From Mycolicibacter senuensis (GTDB lineage Bacteria; Actinomycetota; Actinomycetes; Mycobacteriales; Mycobacteriaceae): 64,000 nucleotides of DNA. Every line of letters starts with the position of its first letter. The first letter of the stretch is position 1. Under the pieces are notes generated by a model. The model did not search any database. It saw only the letters and a program-made list of their open reading frames with translations, and was not told where the DNA came from. A program made the position numbers and the translations under genes. Shown here one piece after another: positions 1-8,248 of this stretch. The DNA lies in the NCBI RefSeq assembly GCF_002101885.1, contig NZ_LQPS01000037.1, positions 1 to 64,000 on the forward strand, in the 5' to 3' direction.

Positions 1-168
1 GGGCTGATGATGCCGACCCGCACGCGCACCAGAGCACAGGATCGGGCCTACCGGATCTGGCTGGAACGCAACCACAACCAGGCCCGCATCGCCACCCAAG
101 CCACCCAAGCCGCCGAAGCCGCGAAACGACGCGCGCTCGCAGCCTGCAACGATCCACCGCCCTTCTAG
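1..168 (+). CDS. C-terminal end of a DUF222/HNH (13E12 repeat family) protein, partial
   Basis: An open frame enters from the left edge and stops at TAG 166-168, giving 55 residues. The tail is basic and Gln/Ala-rich, and contains GLMMPTRTRTRAQDRAYRI followed by ERNHNQARIATQA. This matches my memory of the extreme C-terminus of mycobacterial 13E12-repeat proteins (DUF222 followed by an HNH nuclease motif). The DUF222 and HNH parts lie outside the window, so activity cannot be judged. These genes occur in many near-identical copies in mycobacteria and often mark rearrangement points. Confidence 0.7.
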   Translation, partial: GLMMPTRTRTRAQDRAYRIWLERNHNQARIATQATQAAEAAKRRALAACNDPPPF

Positions 169-212
169 CGCAGCGGACGGACCCGGCGGCGGTTAGGCAT
201 AGGGTGGTGTTC

Positions 213-1073
213 ATGGCAAACGCAGCTCCGCTTCACGGCAAGACCATGTTCATCTCGGGTGCCAGCCGCGGCATCGGCCTGGCGATCGCCAAGCGGGCCG
301 CGCGGGACGGCGCCAACATCGCGCTGATCGCCAAAACCGCCGCACCCCACCCGAAATTGTCGGGCACCGTCTACACCGCGGCCACCGAGATCGAGGAGGC
401 CGGCGGGCAGGCGCTGCCGATCGTCGGCGACATCCGCGACGGTGACTCGGTGACCGGTGCGGTGGCGGCCACCGTCGAGCGGTTCGGCGGCATCGACATC
501 TGCGTCAACAACGCCTCGGCGATCAACCTCGGGTCGATCCTCGAGGTTCCGCTGAAGCGCTTCGACCTGATGAACGGCATCGAGGTACGCGGCACCTACG
601 CGGTGTCGCAGGCCTGCATCCCGCACATGATCGGCCGGGACAACCCGCACATCCTCACGCTGTCGCCGCCGATTCGCCTGGAACCGAAATGGCTCAAGCC
701 CACCGCCTACATGATGGCGAAGTTCGGGATGACGCTGTGCGCGCTGGGTATCGCCGAGGAGTTGCGCTCGCACGGCATCGCGTCGAACACCCTGTGGCCG
801 CGCACCCTGATCGCCACTGCCGCGGTGCAGAACCTGCTCGGCGGCGACGAGGCGATGGCCCGGGCCCGCACCCCCGAGGTCTACGCCGACGCCGCCTACG
901 CGATCTTGACCAAACCGGCGACCGAATACACCGGCAACACGGTGCTGTGCGAGGACGTGCTGGTCGAATCGGGCGTCGCCGATCTCTCGGTCTATGACTG
1001 CGTGCCGGGCAGCGACCTGGGTGTGGACCTGTGGGTGGACACCGTCAACCCGCCCGGGTATGTGCAGCCGTAG
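213..1073 (+). CDS. SDR-family NAD(P)-dependent oxidoreductase (Rv3224-like)
   Basis: Short-chain dehydrogenase/reductase of about 286 residues. The N-terminal Rossmann motif is SGASRGIGLAIAK and the NNAS motif lies in the middle. The catalytic Tyr/Lys are in TAYMMAKFGM. The segment LSPPIRLEPKW just before them is typical of the HSDL2-like subgroup. ATG 213 is preferred over GTG 204/207 because it places MANAAPLHGK directly before the first strand. The position upstream of the SRAP gene and aroA matches Rv3224. The substrate is unknown; a hydroxyacyl or steroid-like substrate is only a family guess. The next gene is convergent, 11 bp away. Confidence 0.85.
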   Translation: MANAAPLHGKTMFISGASRGIGLAIAKRAARDGANIALIAKTAAPHPKLSGTVYTAATEIEEAGGQALPIVGDIRDGDSVTGAVAATVERFGGIDICVNNASAINLGSILEVPLKRFDLMNGIEVRGTYAVSQACIPHMIGRDNPHILTLSPPIRLEPKWLKPTAYMMAKFGMTLCALGIAEELRSHGIASNTLWPRTLIATAAVQNLLGGDEAMARARTPEVYADAAYAILTKPATEYTGNTVLCEDVLVESGVADLSVYDCVPGSDLGVDLWVDTVNPPGYVQP

Positions 1074-1084
1074 CGCACGTCCGG

Positions 1085-2011
1085 TCAGAACGACGCGGCA
1101 GTTCCCACCGACGGCGAATCCCCCACCGGGGCGACGCCGGGCATGAAGCGCTCCACCAGCGAGGTGGCGATGGCGGCGACGTCGTCGCCGAGCGGGTACA
1201 TGTGCCGATACTGCAGCACCTGTTTGCCGATCAGCCCGAGCCGTTCGCCGAACGTCGGCAGCCGACCCGGGTCGAGCAACGGCGTGTTGAACGCCGGCGA
1301 GTCGGCGCGCTGAAATTCGAACGCCGCGCTGATCCGCGGGGCTTCGCCCAGGCGGCTGCCCCGCCCGCCCCAGTGCAGCACCGCCTGGTTCCAGGCCATC
1401 AGGGTGCCGGCGGTGGCCGGCACGGCGCGGATGTCCTGCAGGTTGGAGACCAGGGTGTTGTCGGTGCCGTCCCAACGCCGCTGCCGGAACCGATCATCGA
1501 GATGGGCGGGCAGGAAGTACATGCACCCGTTGAGCGGGGTGGCGTCGCTGAACGGCAGCCACACCGTCAGGGTGTGCGGCGAGTTGTCGGCATCGAGCGT
1601 CGGCATCACCCGGTCGCGGTGCGGACCCCAGCCCGCCGCGCTCTCGTCAGGCTTGACGTGCCAGACCCAGAAGTCGGGCAACGCCCGATAACCGTCGCCG
1701 AGCACCGCCGTCAGGAACTCCGAAATCCCCTGGAACGCCAGCCATAACTGGTCGTAGACGAACACGAACGGCAACGGAATGCCGAGCTCGAACAGCGTCG
1801 CCACCGCGTCGCGCATCGGCGCGACCACCGTTTCCGGCAGTGCGCCGGGCACCCGGATGTAGCCCTCGCGCTTGAGGGTCACCAGCAACGGGTCGGTCTC
1901 ACCGACCGCCGCGGGTACCGCAACGGCATCGCCGTCGATCGACAGCTGGGGGCACAGTGCGCTCCAGAAGTCCCGCCGTTGCGCGTCGGGGGCGGTCAAC
2001 GTGGCGCTCAT
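1085..2011 (-). CDS. Phytanoyl-CoA dioxygenase (PhyH)-family Fe(II)/2-oxoglutarate oxygenase
   Basis: About 308 residues with the PhyH jelly-roll pattern. The metal-binding HxD is in WGPHRDRVMP. The distal His is in NQAVLHWGGRGSR, and a downstream Arg (APRISAAFEFQR) would bind 2-oxoglutarate. ATG 2011 overlaps the TGA of the upstream methyltransferase (ATGA), so the two genes are translationally coupled and this start is preferred over longer frames. The expected reaction is 2-oxoglutarate-dependent hydroxylation of a small molecule or lipid; the substrate is not evident. The pair with a methyltransferase suggests tailoring of one metabolite. The pair is not part of the M. tuberculosis Rv3224-Rv3226c layout as I remember it, so it is probably accessory. 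Confidence 0.8.
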   Translation of the reverse strand: MSATLTAPDAQRRDFWSALCPQLSIDGDAVAVPAAVGETDPLLVTLKREGYIRVPGALPETVVAPMRDAVATLFELGIPLPFVFVYDQLWLAFQGISEFLTAVLGDGYRALPDFWVWHVKPDESAAGWGPHRDRVMPTLDADNSPHTLTVWLPFSDATPLNGCMYFLPAHLDDRFRQRRWDGTDNTLVSNLQDIRAVPATAGTLMAWNQAVLHWGGRGSRLGEAPRISAAFEFQRADSPAFNTPLLDPGRLPTFGERLGLIGKQVLQYRHMYPLGDDVAAIATSLVERFMPGVAPVGDSPSVGTAASF

Positions 2012-3078
2012 CGCGACATCGTAGCCTCGTCGGCTCCGGCAGGCTTGCGATAAACCAGCCAGCGCATCTCGATCGGGCAGGCGTTCGGTTTGACATCGAA
2101 CACGTCCTGACCGCGGGTCCACTCGGCGTACCAACCGGTGGGCGGCCAGGCGCCCTCGGGCAGATGGGTCTTCTCGTAGTCGTGAACCGAGTCATCGGCG
2201 ACCAGCTGCAGGCCCAACCCGTCGACCGCTGCGTGCATCTGGTCCCAGGTGAAGAGCATGTTGTAGCACTGCTGGCTCAGTTCGACGGCGGCCGCGTCGG
2301 GCAGATAGCCGTCCCGGGCCAAGAACACGTTGAACACCAGGCTCCCGCCCGGGGCCAACCGCCGGGCGGCCAGTTCGAACATGTCGCGCAGCTGCCGGGT
2401 GGTTCGGAAGTCCGGCGTGACCTCCGAGAGCACGATCAACCGGTAGTCACTGCCCAGTTCGTCGCCGGCGGTGAAGACGTCCCGTTGAATCACCCGGACG
2501 CCGAGTCCGTCGCGCTGCGCGTCCGCACGAATGTTGTCGGCGAACAGCGGCGTCATCTCGACCGCGTCCACCGGGTGCCCGCGCCGGGCCAGCGCCAGGC
2601 TGTTGCGTCCGGTACCGGCACCGATGTCGAGTACCCGGCAGTTTTGCGGATCGGCGGTCTCGCCGGCCAGCGCCCAGACGCGGGCATCGGGTTCGGTGCC
2701 GAACAAGGGCGGCTGGCGAAGCGCGACCCAGCTCTCGTACCCCGCTTCGATCGACTGCCATTCGGCCCGGACCCAGTAGTTCAGGACGTTGCCGATCGGC
2801 GCCTCATAGCTGATGACGATGTGCGACCGCGGCGAAGCCGCAAACGCCGCTTCCAACTCGGTCCGCAGCGCCTTCTGCAGGTGATCCCGTTGCTGGGCGT
2901 CCAGCGCGGTGCCCAGCGCTGCGAACATCGTCTCGCACATCCGGACGTACTCATCGAGCATGCCCGGAACCGCCGGCAGCTTGATGCGCCCGGTGGCCTC
3001 GGACCTGCGATACAGCCGCCGGGCCATGGCCTCGTGCAACATCGGCGAGCGATTCCACATCGGTGGCGAACTGTCCAT
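2008..3078 (-). CDS. Class I SAM-dependent methyltransferase with helical N-terminal extension
   Basis: 356 residues. The first ~120 residues form a helical region without a recognisable motif. A Rossmann methyltransferase domain follows: motif I is RVLDIGAGTGRNSLALARRG and motif II is PVDAVEMTP, and the acidic/aromatic end of the fold lies around LIVLSEV. The N-terminal region may bind the substrate. It is the first gene of a two-gene unit with the PhyH oxygenase (ATGA overlap). ATG 3078 is the first start in frame. The substrate is unknown. Confidence 0.75.
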   Translation of the reverse strand: MDSSPPMWNRSPMLHEAMARRLYRRSEATGRIKLPAVPGMLDEYVRMCETMFAALGTALDAQQRDHLQKALRTELEAAFAASPRSHIVISYEAPIGNVLNYWVRAEWQSIEAGYESWVALRQPPLFGTEPDARVWALAGETADPQNCRVLDIGAGTGRNSLALARRGHPVDAVEMTPLFADNIRADAQRDGLGVRVIQRDVFTAGDELGSDYRLIVLSEVTPDFRTTRQLRDMFELAARRLAPGGSLVFNVFLARDGYLPDAAAVELSQQCYNMLFTWDQMHAAVDGLGLQLVADDSVHDYEKTHLPEGAWPPTGWYAEWTRGQDVFDVKPNACPIEMRWLVYRKPAGADEATMSR

Positions 3079-3114
3079 CGCACCGTTGTACCCAATCTGC
3101 CAGGCATCTGCCAG

Positions 3115-4530
3115 CTATCGGCCGGAAACGGCCCGCAACGGCAGGGATAGCCGGAAACAGGCGCCACCTTCCTGCGGAACACAGCTCAGCCGGCCGCCGT
3201 GGGCGTCGGCCAGTGCCCGCGCGATCGGCAGACCCAGACCGGCGCCTCCGTGATCCCGGCCGCGAGCGCTGTCCAGGCGCACCAGTCGGTCGAAGATCCG
3301 CTCGGCGTCCTCGCTGCGCACCCCGATCCCGGTGTCGGTGACAGTCACCTCAACGCGCTCGCCGAGGCGCTCCACGTCGACGGTGATGCTCCCGCCGGGT
3401 GGGGTGTAGCGGCGGGAGTTGTCCAGCAGATTGGACAGGATCTGGGCCAGTCGGGTCGGATCGGCCCGGACGGACACGGCGTCCATCCCGGTGCGGCCCA
3501 GGTGCAGTTGCGGCGCCAGCAACGCCGCCCGCTCCAACTGGGTCTCGACGATGCCGACCAGATCGACGTCTTTGAGTTCCAGGGGCAGCCCGGCGTCGAT
3601 ATAGCTCAGGTCGAGCATGTCGGTGACCAGTCGGGTGGCGCGGCGGGCCTCGGTGAGCAGCATGGTGGCGCGGCGGTGCTGGCGCAGCACTTCGGGCTCG
3701 ACGGTGTCCAGCCCGACATCCTGCCCGACATCCTGGCCGACATTGCCGGCGATCTGCTCGGCGGCGGCCTGCATGCCGGCGATCGGGGTGCGCAGCTCGT
3801 GGGCGGCATCGGCGAGGAATCGCCGGACCGCGGCCTCGGCGCGCCGGGCAGCCTCGGCGGCTCGCTGGGCGCGCTTCTCGGAATCCTCCAGCTCGTCGAG
3901 CATGTCGTCGAAAGCACTTGCCGCGCGGCCGAGTTCGGTTCTCGGACGGTCGGGACGCAGCCGTCTTCCGCGGTCGCCGGTGGTGATGTCACGGGCCAGA
4001 TCGGTGAGCCGATCCAGCGGTGCGAGCATGGCCCGGCTCACCCCGGCCAACAGGATCGACGCGATGAGCAGGATCGCCAGTCCGGCGCCGACCATCAGGC
4101 GCCGCAACCGGCTCAGCGTCTCGGCGGCCTCGGTGGTGTCGGCGACCAGAATCACCCGTCCGCCGTCGCCCAGCGGATGCACCAGGACCGTCGAGGTGTC
4201 GTCGGGCTCCAGCGGCGGGGGCGGCAATCTCGACCCGGTGGTCGCGTCCGGCTCGATCGCAGGGTCGCCGTAGCTGGACCCGTCCACGGCGACCACGAGT
4301 GCACTGACGATGCCGCCGTTGAGTTGATCGGCCAGTTGTTCTGGCGAAATACCGAGTGCGACGAGGGAATCCGCGCGCTGGGTGGCAACCGCCAGCCGCT
4401 CGTGCAGGCTGCGATTCTCCAGCGCGGTGAGCGTGGCGTTGATCACCAGCCCCATGGTCAGCATCAACACGGCCAGCAGCGCGACCACCATCACCGTCAA
4501 ACGCCGGCGCAATGACGGTGTGGCGGTCAT
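3115..4530 (-). CDS. Membrane sensor histidine kinase (HAMP-HisKA-HATPase)
   Basis: 471 residues. TM1 is at about 11-32 and a sensor loop at 33-143. TM2 is at about 146-166, followed by HAMP and a coiled coil rich in Ala/Arg/Glu (215-235). The phosphoacceptor is His244 in DAAHELRTP. The ATP-binding N box is SNLLDNSRRYTP, with G boxes DTGIGV and GGAGLGLPIA. Its ATG overlaps the TGA of the response regulator (ATGA), so the two form one operon. Just after the H box there is a small tandem repeat, GQDVGQDVG (residues 265-273), which has lengthened the loop between the dimerisation helices. The ligand is unknown. Confidence 0.88.
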   Translation of the reverse strand: MTATPSLRRRLTVMVVALLAVLMLTMGLVINATLTALENRSLHERLAVATQRADSLVALGISPEQLADQLNGGIVSALVVAVDGSSYGDPAIEPDATTGSRLPPPPLEPDDTSTVLVHPLGDGGRVILVADTTEAAETLSRLRRLMVGAGLAILLIASILLAGVSRAMLAPLDRLTDLARDITTGDRGRRLRPDRPRTELGRAASAFDDMLDELEDSEKRAQRAAEAARRAEAAVRRFLADAAHELRTPIAGMQAAAEQIAGNVGQDVGQDVGLDTVEPEVLRQHRRATMLLTEARRATRLVTDMLDLSYIDAGLPLELKDVDLVGIVETQLERAALLAPQLHLGRTGMDAVSVRADPTRLAQILSNLLDNSRRYTPPGGSITVDVERLGERVEVTVTDTGIGVRSEDAERIFDRLVRLDSARGRDHGGAGLGLPIARALADAHGGRLSCVPQEGGACFRLSLPLRAVSGR

Positions 4531-5270
4531 GATGCCGACAGCTGCAGCCGGTAACCGATCCCGCGCACGGTGTGCAGGATCCGCGGCCCGTGCGTTTCCA
4601 GCTTCTGCCGCAACCCGCTGATGTGGACCTGTACCAGGTTGGGATCGTAGGCCTCATATCCCCACACCGCATTGAGGATCTGTGCGCTGCTGACGATGCG
4701 GCCACGTTGTTCCACCAGGTAGACGAGCACCCGCAGCTCGGTCGCGGTCAACCCAAGCGGGGCCCCCGAGCGGGAAGCCACCCCGGCGTCGACGTCGACC
4801 ATCAGATCGCCGAACTGCACGGCCGACGGCAGCCGGCCCCGCCGGCGCAGCACCGCACCGACCCGCGACACCAGTTCGGCCAGCTCGAACGGCTTGACCA
4901 CGTAGTCGTCGGCGCCGCTGTCGAGGCCGTGCAGCCGGTCGGGCAGTCCGTCACGCGCGGTGAGCAGCACCACCCCCACCTCACCCCAGCGCAGGATCAC
5001 CTCCATCAGGTCGAACCCGTCGCGGCCCGGCAACATCACATCGAGCACCACCAGATCCGGCCGGAAGCCGTCCAGCACCTCCTCGAGCCCGCTGCCGTCG
5101 GGCTGGGCTTCGGTCAGATAGCCGGCGTCGGCCAGCGCCTCGCTGACCATCTCGCGGATCGTCTCGGAATCCTCCACCACCAGCACCCGCGGCGTCCCCA
5201 CGCTGAAGGTCTCGGCGCCGCGCGCCGAGGGATTACCGCCTCGCCGATCGGCGGACCGCGAATCGGCCAT
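4527..5270 (-). CDS. OmpR/PhoB-family response regulator
   Basis: 247 residues. The receiver domain (about 28-140) has the acidic pair in VVEDSE, phospho-acceptor Asp77 in VVLDVMLPG, and Lys in YVVKPFEL. A winged-helix effector domain (about 155-245) follows, with the recognition region ILNAVWGYEAYDPNLVQVHISGLRQKL. The gene is first in the operon with the histidine kinase and divergent from the PPE-SHOCT genes. The intergenic region holds 11-bp-spaced direct repeats typical of OmpR-family sites. Autoregulation and control of the PPE pair is therefore the working inference. It resembles the TrcR/TcrA type of mycobacterial regulators, but I cannot assign one name safely. Confidence 0.88.
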   Translation of the reverse strand: MADSRSADRRGGNPSARGAETFSVGTPRVLVVEDSETIREMVSEALADAGYLTEAQPDGSGLEEVLDGFRPDLVVLDVMLPGRDGFDLMEVILRWGEVGVVLLTARDGLPDRLHGLDSGADDYVVKPFELAELVSRVGAVLRRRGRLPSAVQFGDLMVDVDAGVASRSGAPLGLTATELRVLVYLVEQRGRIVSSAQILNAVWGYEAYDPNLVQVHISGLRQKLETHGPRILHTVRGIGYRLQLSAS

Positions 5271-5345
5271 GGTCCATTGATAACACCGCCGCGCCCGGAT
5301 TGGGGAGCTTCCGCAGGCCGGTTCTCGTCGACCGGCGGCATCTTC

Positions 5346-5374
5346 AGGTTCACTTCAAGTTCACCATCTAGCGT
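5346..5374 (+). promoter_or_regulatory. Candidate OmpR-type direct repeats and -10 box upstream of the PPE-SHOCT genes
   Basis: The direct repeat AGGTTCAC (5346-5353) / AAGTTCAC (5357-5364) has exactly 11-bp periodicity, the spacing used by PhoP/OmpR-family dimers. It is followed at 5369-5374 by TAGCGT, which fits the mycobacterial -10 pattern TANNNT. The repeats occupy the -35 region, the usual arrangement for an activator. The site lies between the divergent regulator gene and the PPE genes. Confidence 0.45.
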
Positions 5375-5441
5375 CGCCGTTACTCGGTCAGTGCTGCGTC
5401 CGCGCGGCGGCCGGAGCGACCCCGAAGATTCAGGAGGCATC

Positions 5442-5471
5442 ATGACGCCTGTCACTAACGGGTCTGGCTAG
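5442..5471 (+). CDS. Nine-codon leader ORF before the first PPE gene
   Basis: The best Shine-Dalgarno of this leader, AGGAGG at 5432-5437, is placed 4 nt before ATG 5442 and not before the PPE start. The frame encodes MTPVTNGSG and stops at TAG 5469-5471, only 2 nt before the PPE ATG at 5474. The PPE ATG has no good SD of its own within range. The arrangement suggests a translated mini-cistron that hands ribosomes to the PPE gene. Alternatively the SD serves the PPE start at an unusually long distance (36 nt). Confidence 0.4.
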   Translation: MTPVTNGSG

Positions 5472-5473
5472 CA

Positions 5474-6823
5474 ATGGATTTCGCAACACTTCCACCAGAG
5501 ATCAACTCAGCCCGGATGTACACCGGGGCCGGTGCCGGGCCGCTGCTGGCCGCCGCCACCGCCTGGAGTGCCCTGGCCGCCGAACTGAACACCGCCGGCG
5601 TGGCCTATGAATCGATGATCGACGAGCTGTCCGGCGGCTGGGCCGGACCCAGCGCCACCGCGATGGCCACCGCCGCCATGCCCTACGCGCAGTGGATGCA
5701 CGCCACCGCGGCACAGGCCGAACACGCTGCGTCACAGGCCAGAACGGCAGCCGCCGCTTACGAATCCGCGTTCGCCATGACGGTCCCTCCCCCGCTCGTC
5801 ACCGCCAACCGCGCCCAGCTGATGACCCTGCTGGCCACCAACTATCTGGGCCAGAACACCGCCGCGATCGCAGCCACCGAAGCCCACTACGCCCAGATGT
5901 GGGCCCAGGACGCGACCGCGATGTACGGCTACGCAACGACCTCCGCGGCGGCCTCCCGGCTCACCCCGTTCACGCAGGCACCGCCCACCACCAGCCCCGC
6001 CGGCGCCGCCAACCAGGCCGGCGCGGTCGGGCAGGCGACCGCCACCGCCGCCGGAAACCAGGCCAACACCGTGGCCGCTGCGGTCACCCAGACCTTGCAG
6101 GGCCTCGCCGCCCCGGGCTCGGCCGCGGCCGGTACGAACGCGTCGCTGATGAGTTCCATCGGTTCGGCGGCGGCGCTCGAGCCGGGTCTGGCGGCGTCCT
6201 ACGCGGCGCTGGCAGCCAGCCTGTTCGGTACGTTCGTCATCGACTCCGCCGGCACGTTCGGCGTCGACGCGGCCGGTTCCTTCGGCATCGACCTGATCGG
6301 CATCGGCGAGATCGAGAGCGAACTGCTCCCGGAGATGGCGCTGGCCAGCGCGGTGACCCCGGTCAGCGCCGAACTGGGCGAGGCCGCCACGCTCAGCGGG
6401 CTGTCGGTACCGCAGACCTGGGCCACCACCGCCCCGACCACCACGGTGATTCAGCAGGTGGGCGGGGCCTTGCCGACGGCCGCCGAAGAAGCCGTGCCGG
6501 CCGCGGCCGGGTCCACCGCGCTGCCGTTGGCCGCGATGGCCGCCGCCGGGCTGGCCGGCCGGGCCACCGCCGGCGCCGGGCGGGGCCGCGGCGGCGCCGC
6601 GACCGCCAGGGCGAGCACGAAGGCAACCGCCACGCGGCCGGCCCGCCCGGTCGTCAAGCAACGCGCCCCGGTCGGGAAGCCGGAGTCGCCACCGGCACGA
6701 CCGTTGAACGGGCCGATCACCCGGATCTCCGGCGAACTGCGGGAGTTGGCCGAGCTGCGCGACGCCGGCATCCTCACCGAAGACGAGTTCGCCGAAGAGA
6801 AACGGCGCCTACTCGGCCGGTAA
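5474..6823 (+). CDS. PPE-family protein (SVP subgroup) with C-terminal SHOCT-like module
   Basis: 449 residues. The N-terminal PPE domain (about 1-175) starts [16 protein letters not shown] and has the WxG turn in GGWAGPS. The central part contains the SVP motif, [11 protein letters not shown] (about 311-321), so the protein belongs to PPE-SVP. An Ala/Pro/Arg linker (about 355-415) then leads to [19 protein letters not shown] plus EEKRRLLGR at the end. That pattern (amphipathic helix, G-(I/L)-LT-(D/E)-EEF, K/R-rich helix) is the SHOCT short C-terminal domain. PPE proteins are type VII (usually ESX-5) substrates; a SHOCT tail is unusual for them. No PE partner is adjacent. A second, similar gene follows after 5 nt. 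Confidence 0.9.
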   Translation: MDFATLPPEINSARMYTGAGAGPLLAAATAWSALAAELNTAGVAYESMIDELSGGWAGPSATAMATAAMPYAQWMHATAAQAEHAASQARTAAAAYESAFAMTVPPPLVTANRAQLMTLLATNYLGQNTAAIAATEAHYAQMWAQDATAMYGYATTSAAASRLTPFTQAPPTTSPAGAANQAGAVGQATATAAGNQANTVAAAVTQTLQGLAAPGSAAAGTNASLMSSIGSAAALEPGLAASYAALAASLFGTFVIDSAGTFGVDAAGSFGIDLIGIGEIESELLPEMALASAVTPVSAELGEAATLSGLSVPQTWATTAPTTTVIQQVGGALPTAAEEAVPAAAGSTALPLAAMAAAGLAGRATAGAGRGRGGAATARASTKATATRPARPVVKQRAPVGKPESPPARPLNGPITRISGELRELAELRDAGILTEDEFAEEKRRLLGR

Positions 6824-6828
6824 CACCC

Positions 6829-8229
6829 ATGGATTTCGCGTTCTTACCGCCGGAGATCAACTCGGGCCGGATGTATGCCGGCGCGGGTGCCGGTCCGCTG
6901 CTGGCGGCGGCATCGTCGTGGGATGCCCTCGCCGCCGAATTGAACACCGCGGGCCTTGCCTACGAATCGGTGCTGACCGAACTGTCGTCCGGCTGGGCCG
7001 GGCCCAGCGCCGCCGCCATGGCCGCGGCCGCCGCGCCGTATGTCCATTGGATGCGTAGCGCCGCGATCCAGGCCGAAGAGACCGCCATCCAGGCCAGGGC
7101 CGCCACCGCCGCGTACGAGGCCGCGTTCGCCATGACGGTGCCGCCACCGGTCATCGCCGCCAACCGCAGCCTGTTGATGACCCTGGTCGCGACCAATTTC
7201 CTGGGGCAGAACAGCGCCGCGATCGCGGCCACCGAAGCGCACTACGCCCAGATGTGGGCCCAGGACACCACCGCCATGTCCGGCTACGCCGCCGGAGCCG
7301 CAGCAGCAACCCGGCTCGATCCGTTCGGCCAGCCGCCGCCCACCACCAACCCCGCCGCGGGCGCCGCCCAGGCCGCCGGAATGGGTAAAGCCGTGGGTCA
7401 CGCCACCGGAATCGGCAAGACCCTGGGTCACGCCACCGGCGTCAAATCCGTGGGTCACGCCACCGGACTGGGTAAAGCCGTGGGGCAGGCCGCCGCCACC
7501 GCCGCCGAGGGCCAGGGTGAGGGCCTTCTCGCCGGGGTCACCCCGGCCCTGCCGAATTCCACCCTGCCGACCGCCGTCGGTTCGTCGACGGGCGCTTCGG
7601 CGCTGGCCGGCGTCATCGGGCCGCTCACCGCCGCGGCAGCGTCCAGCGCACACACCATCGAGCTCGTCGACGCCGGTCTCGAGGTCGTCGTCGACTCGAT
7701 AGGCACCTTCGGCATCGACGCCCTCGGTTCGTTCCTGATCGATCCGCTCGGCGTCTTCGGGGTGACCGAGGAACTGTTCCGGGCCGCGATGTCCGGTGCG
7801 TTGCCGATAACGGCCAGCATGGCCTCGGCGGCCTCGATCAGCGGCCTGTCAGTGCCGCTGGCCTGGGCATCGGCGGTGCCATCGGTGATCGGGCAGGTCG
7901 GAGTCTCGCTGGCCTCGGCCGGTAGCTCCGCCGCCCCGGCCATCGCCGGTGAGACGGTGGTCCCCGCCGCGGGGATGGCCGCGGCCGGCTTGGCGGGCCG
8001 GGCCAGCGCGGGTGCCACCCGCGGCCACCGCGTCCCGACCACCGGCTCCACCACGCCGCGGCCCCGCGAACAGCAGCCGAACGAGCTGCCGGAGCTGACG
8101 CCGGAATCGGCGTTCGGTCTGCTGATGGGGGCCGACATCGAACTGCGTGAGCTTGCCGAGTTGCGCAACGCCGGCGTGCTCACCGATGAGGAATACGCCG
8201 CCGAGAAGCGGGCCCTGGTCGGTCACTGA
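6829..8229 (+). CDS. Second PPE-SVP protein with C-terminal SHOCT-like module
   Basis: 466 residues, a paralogue of the upstream PPE ([21 protein letters not shown] turn; GLSVPLAWA at about 342-350). The last 28 residues ([19 protein letters not shown] then AEKRALVGH) repeat the SHOCT-like ending. Between the PPE and SVP parts there is a stretch of ~10-residue repeats with GHATG (residues about 185-222). The start lies 5 nt after the first gene's TAA, without its own SD, consistent with translational coupling. The pair looks like a local tandem duplication that kept the C-terminal module. Confidence 0.9.
   Translation: MDFAFLPPEINSGRMYAGAGAGPLLAAASSWDALAAELNTAGLAYESVLTELSSGWAGPSAAAMAAAAAPYVHWMRSAAIQAEETAIQARAATAAYEAAFAMTVPPPVIAANRSLLMTLVATNFLGQNSAAIAATEAHYAQMWAQDTTAMSGYAAGAAAATRLDPFGQPPPTTNPAAGAAQAAGMGKAVGHATGIGKTLGHATGVKSVGHATGLGKAVGQAAATAAEGQGEGLLAGVTPALPNSTLPTAVGSSTGASALAGVIGPLTAAAASSAHTIELVDAGLEVVVDSIGTFGIDALGSFLIDPLGVFGVTEELFRAAMSGALPITASMASAASISGLSVPLAWASAVPSVIGQVGVSLASAGSSAAPAIAGETVVPAAGMAAAGLAGRASAGATRGHRVPTTGSTTPRPREQQPNELPELTPESAFGLLMGADIELRELAELRNAGVLTDEEYAAEKRALVGH
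7381..7490 (+). repeat. Short in-frame repeat encoding GHATG units
   Basis: Four imperfect units of about 27-30 bp contain GTGGGTCACGCCACCGG or variants and encode [29 protein letters not shown] and GKAVGQA. The repeat lies in the linker after the PPE domain and is absent from the neighbouring PPE paralogue, so it arose after the duplication. It is a likely length-variable site. Confidence 0.7.
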
Positions 8230-8248
8230 CGGCACCGCCGGTGCGCGG

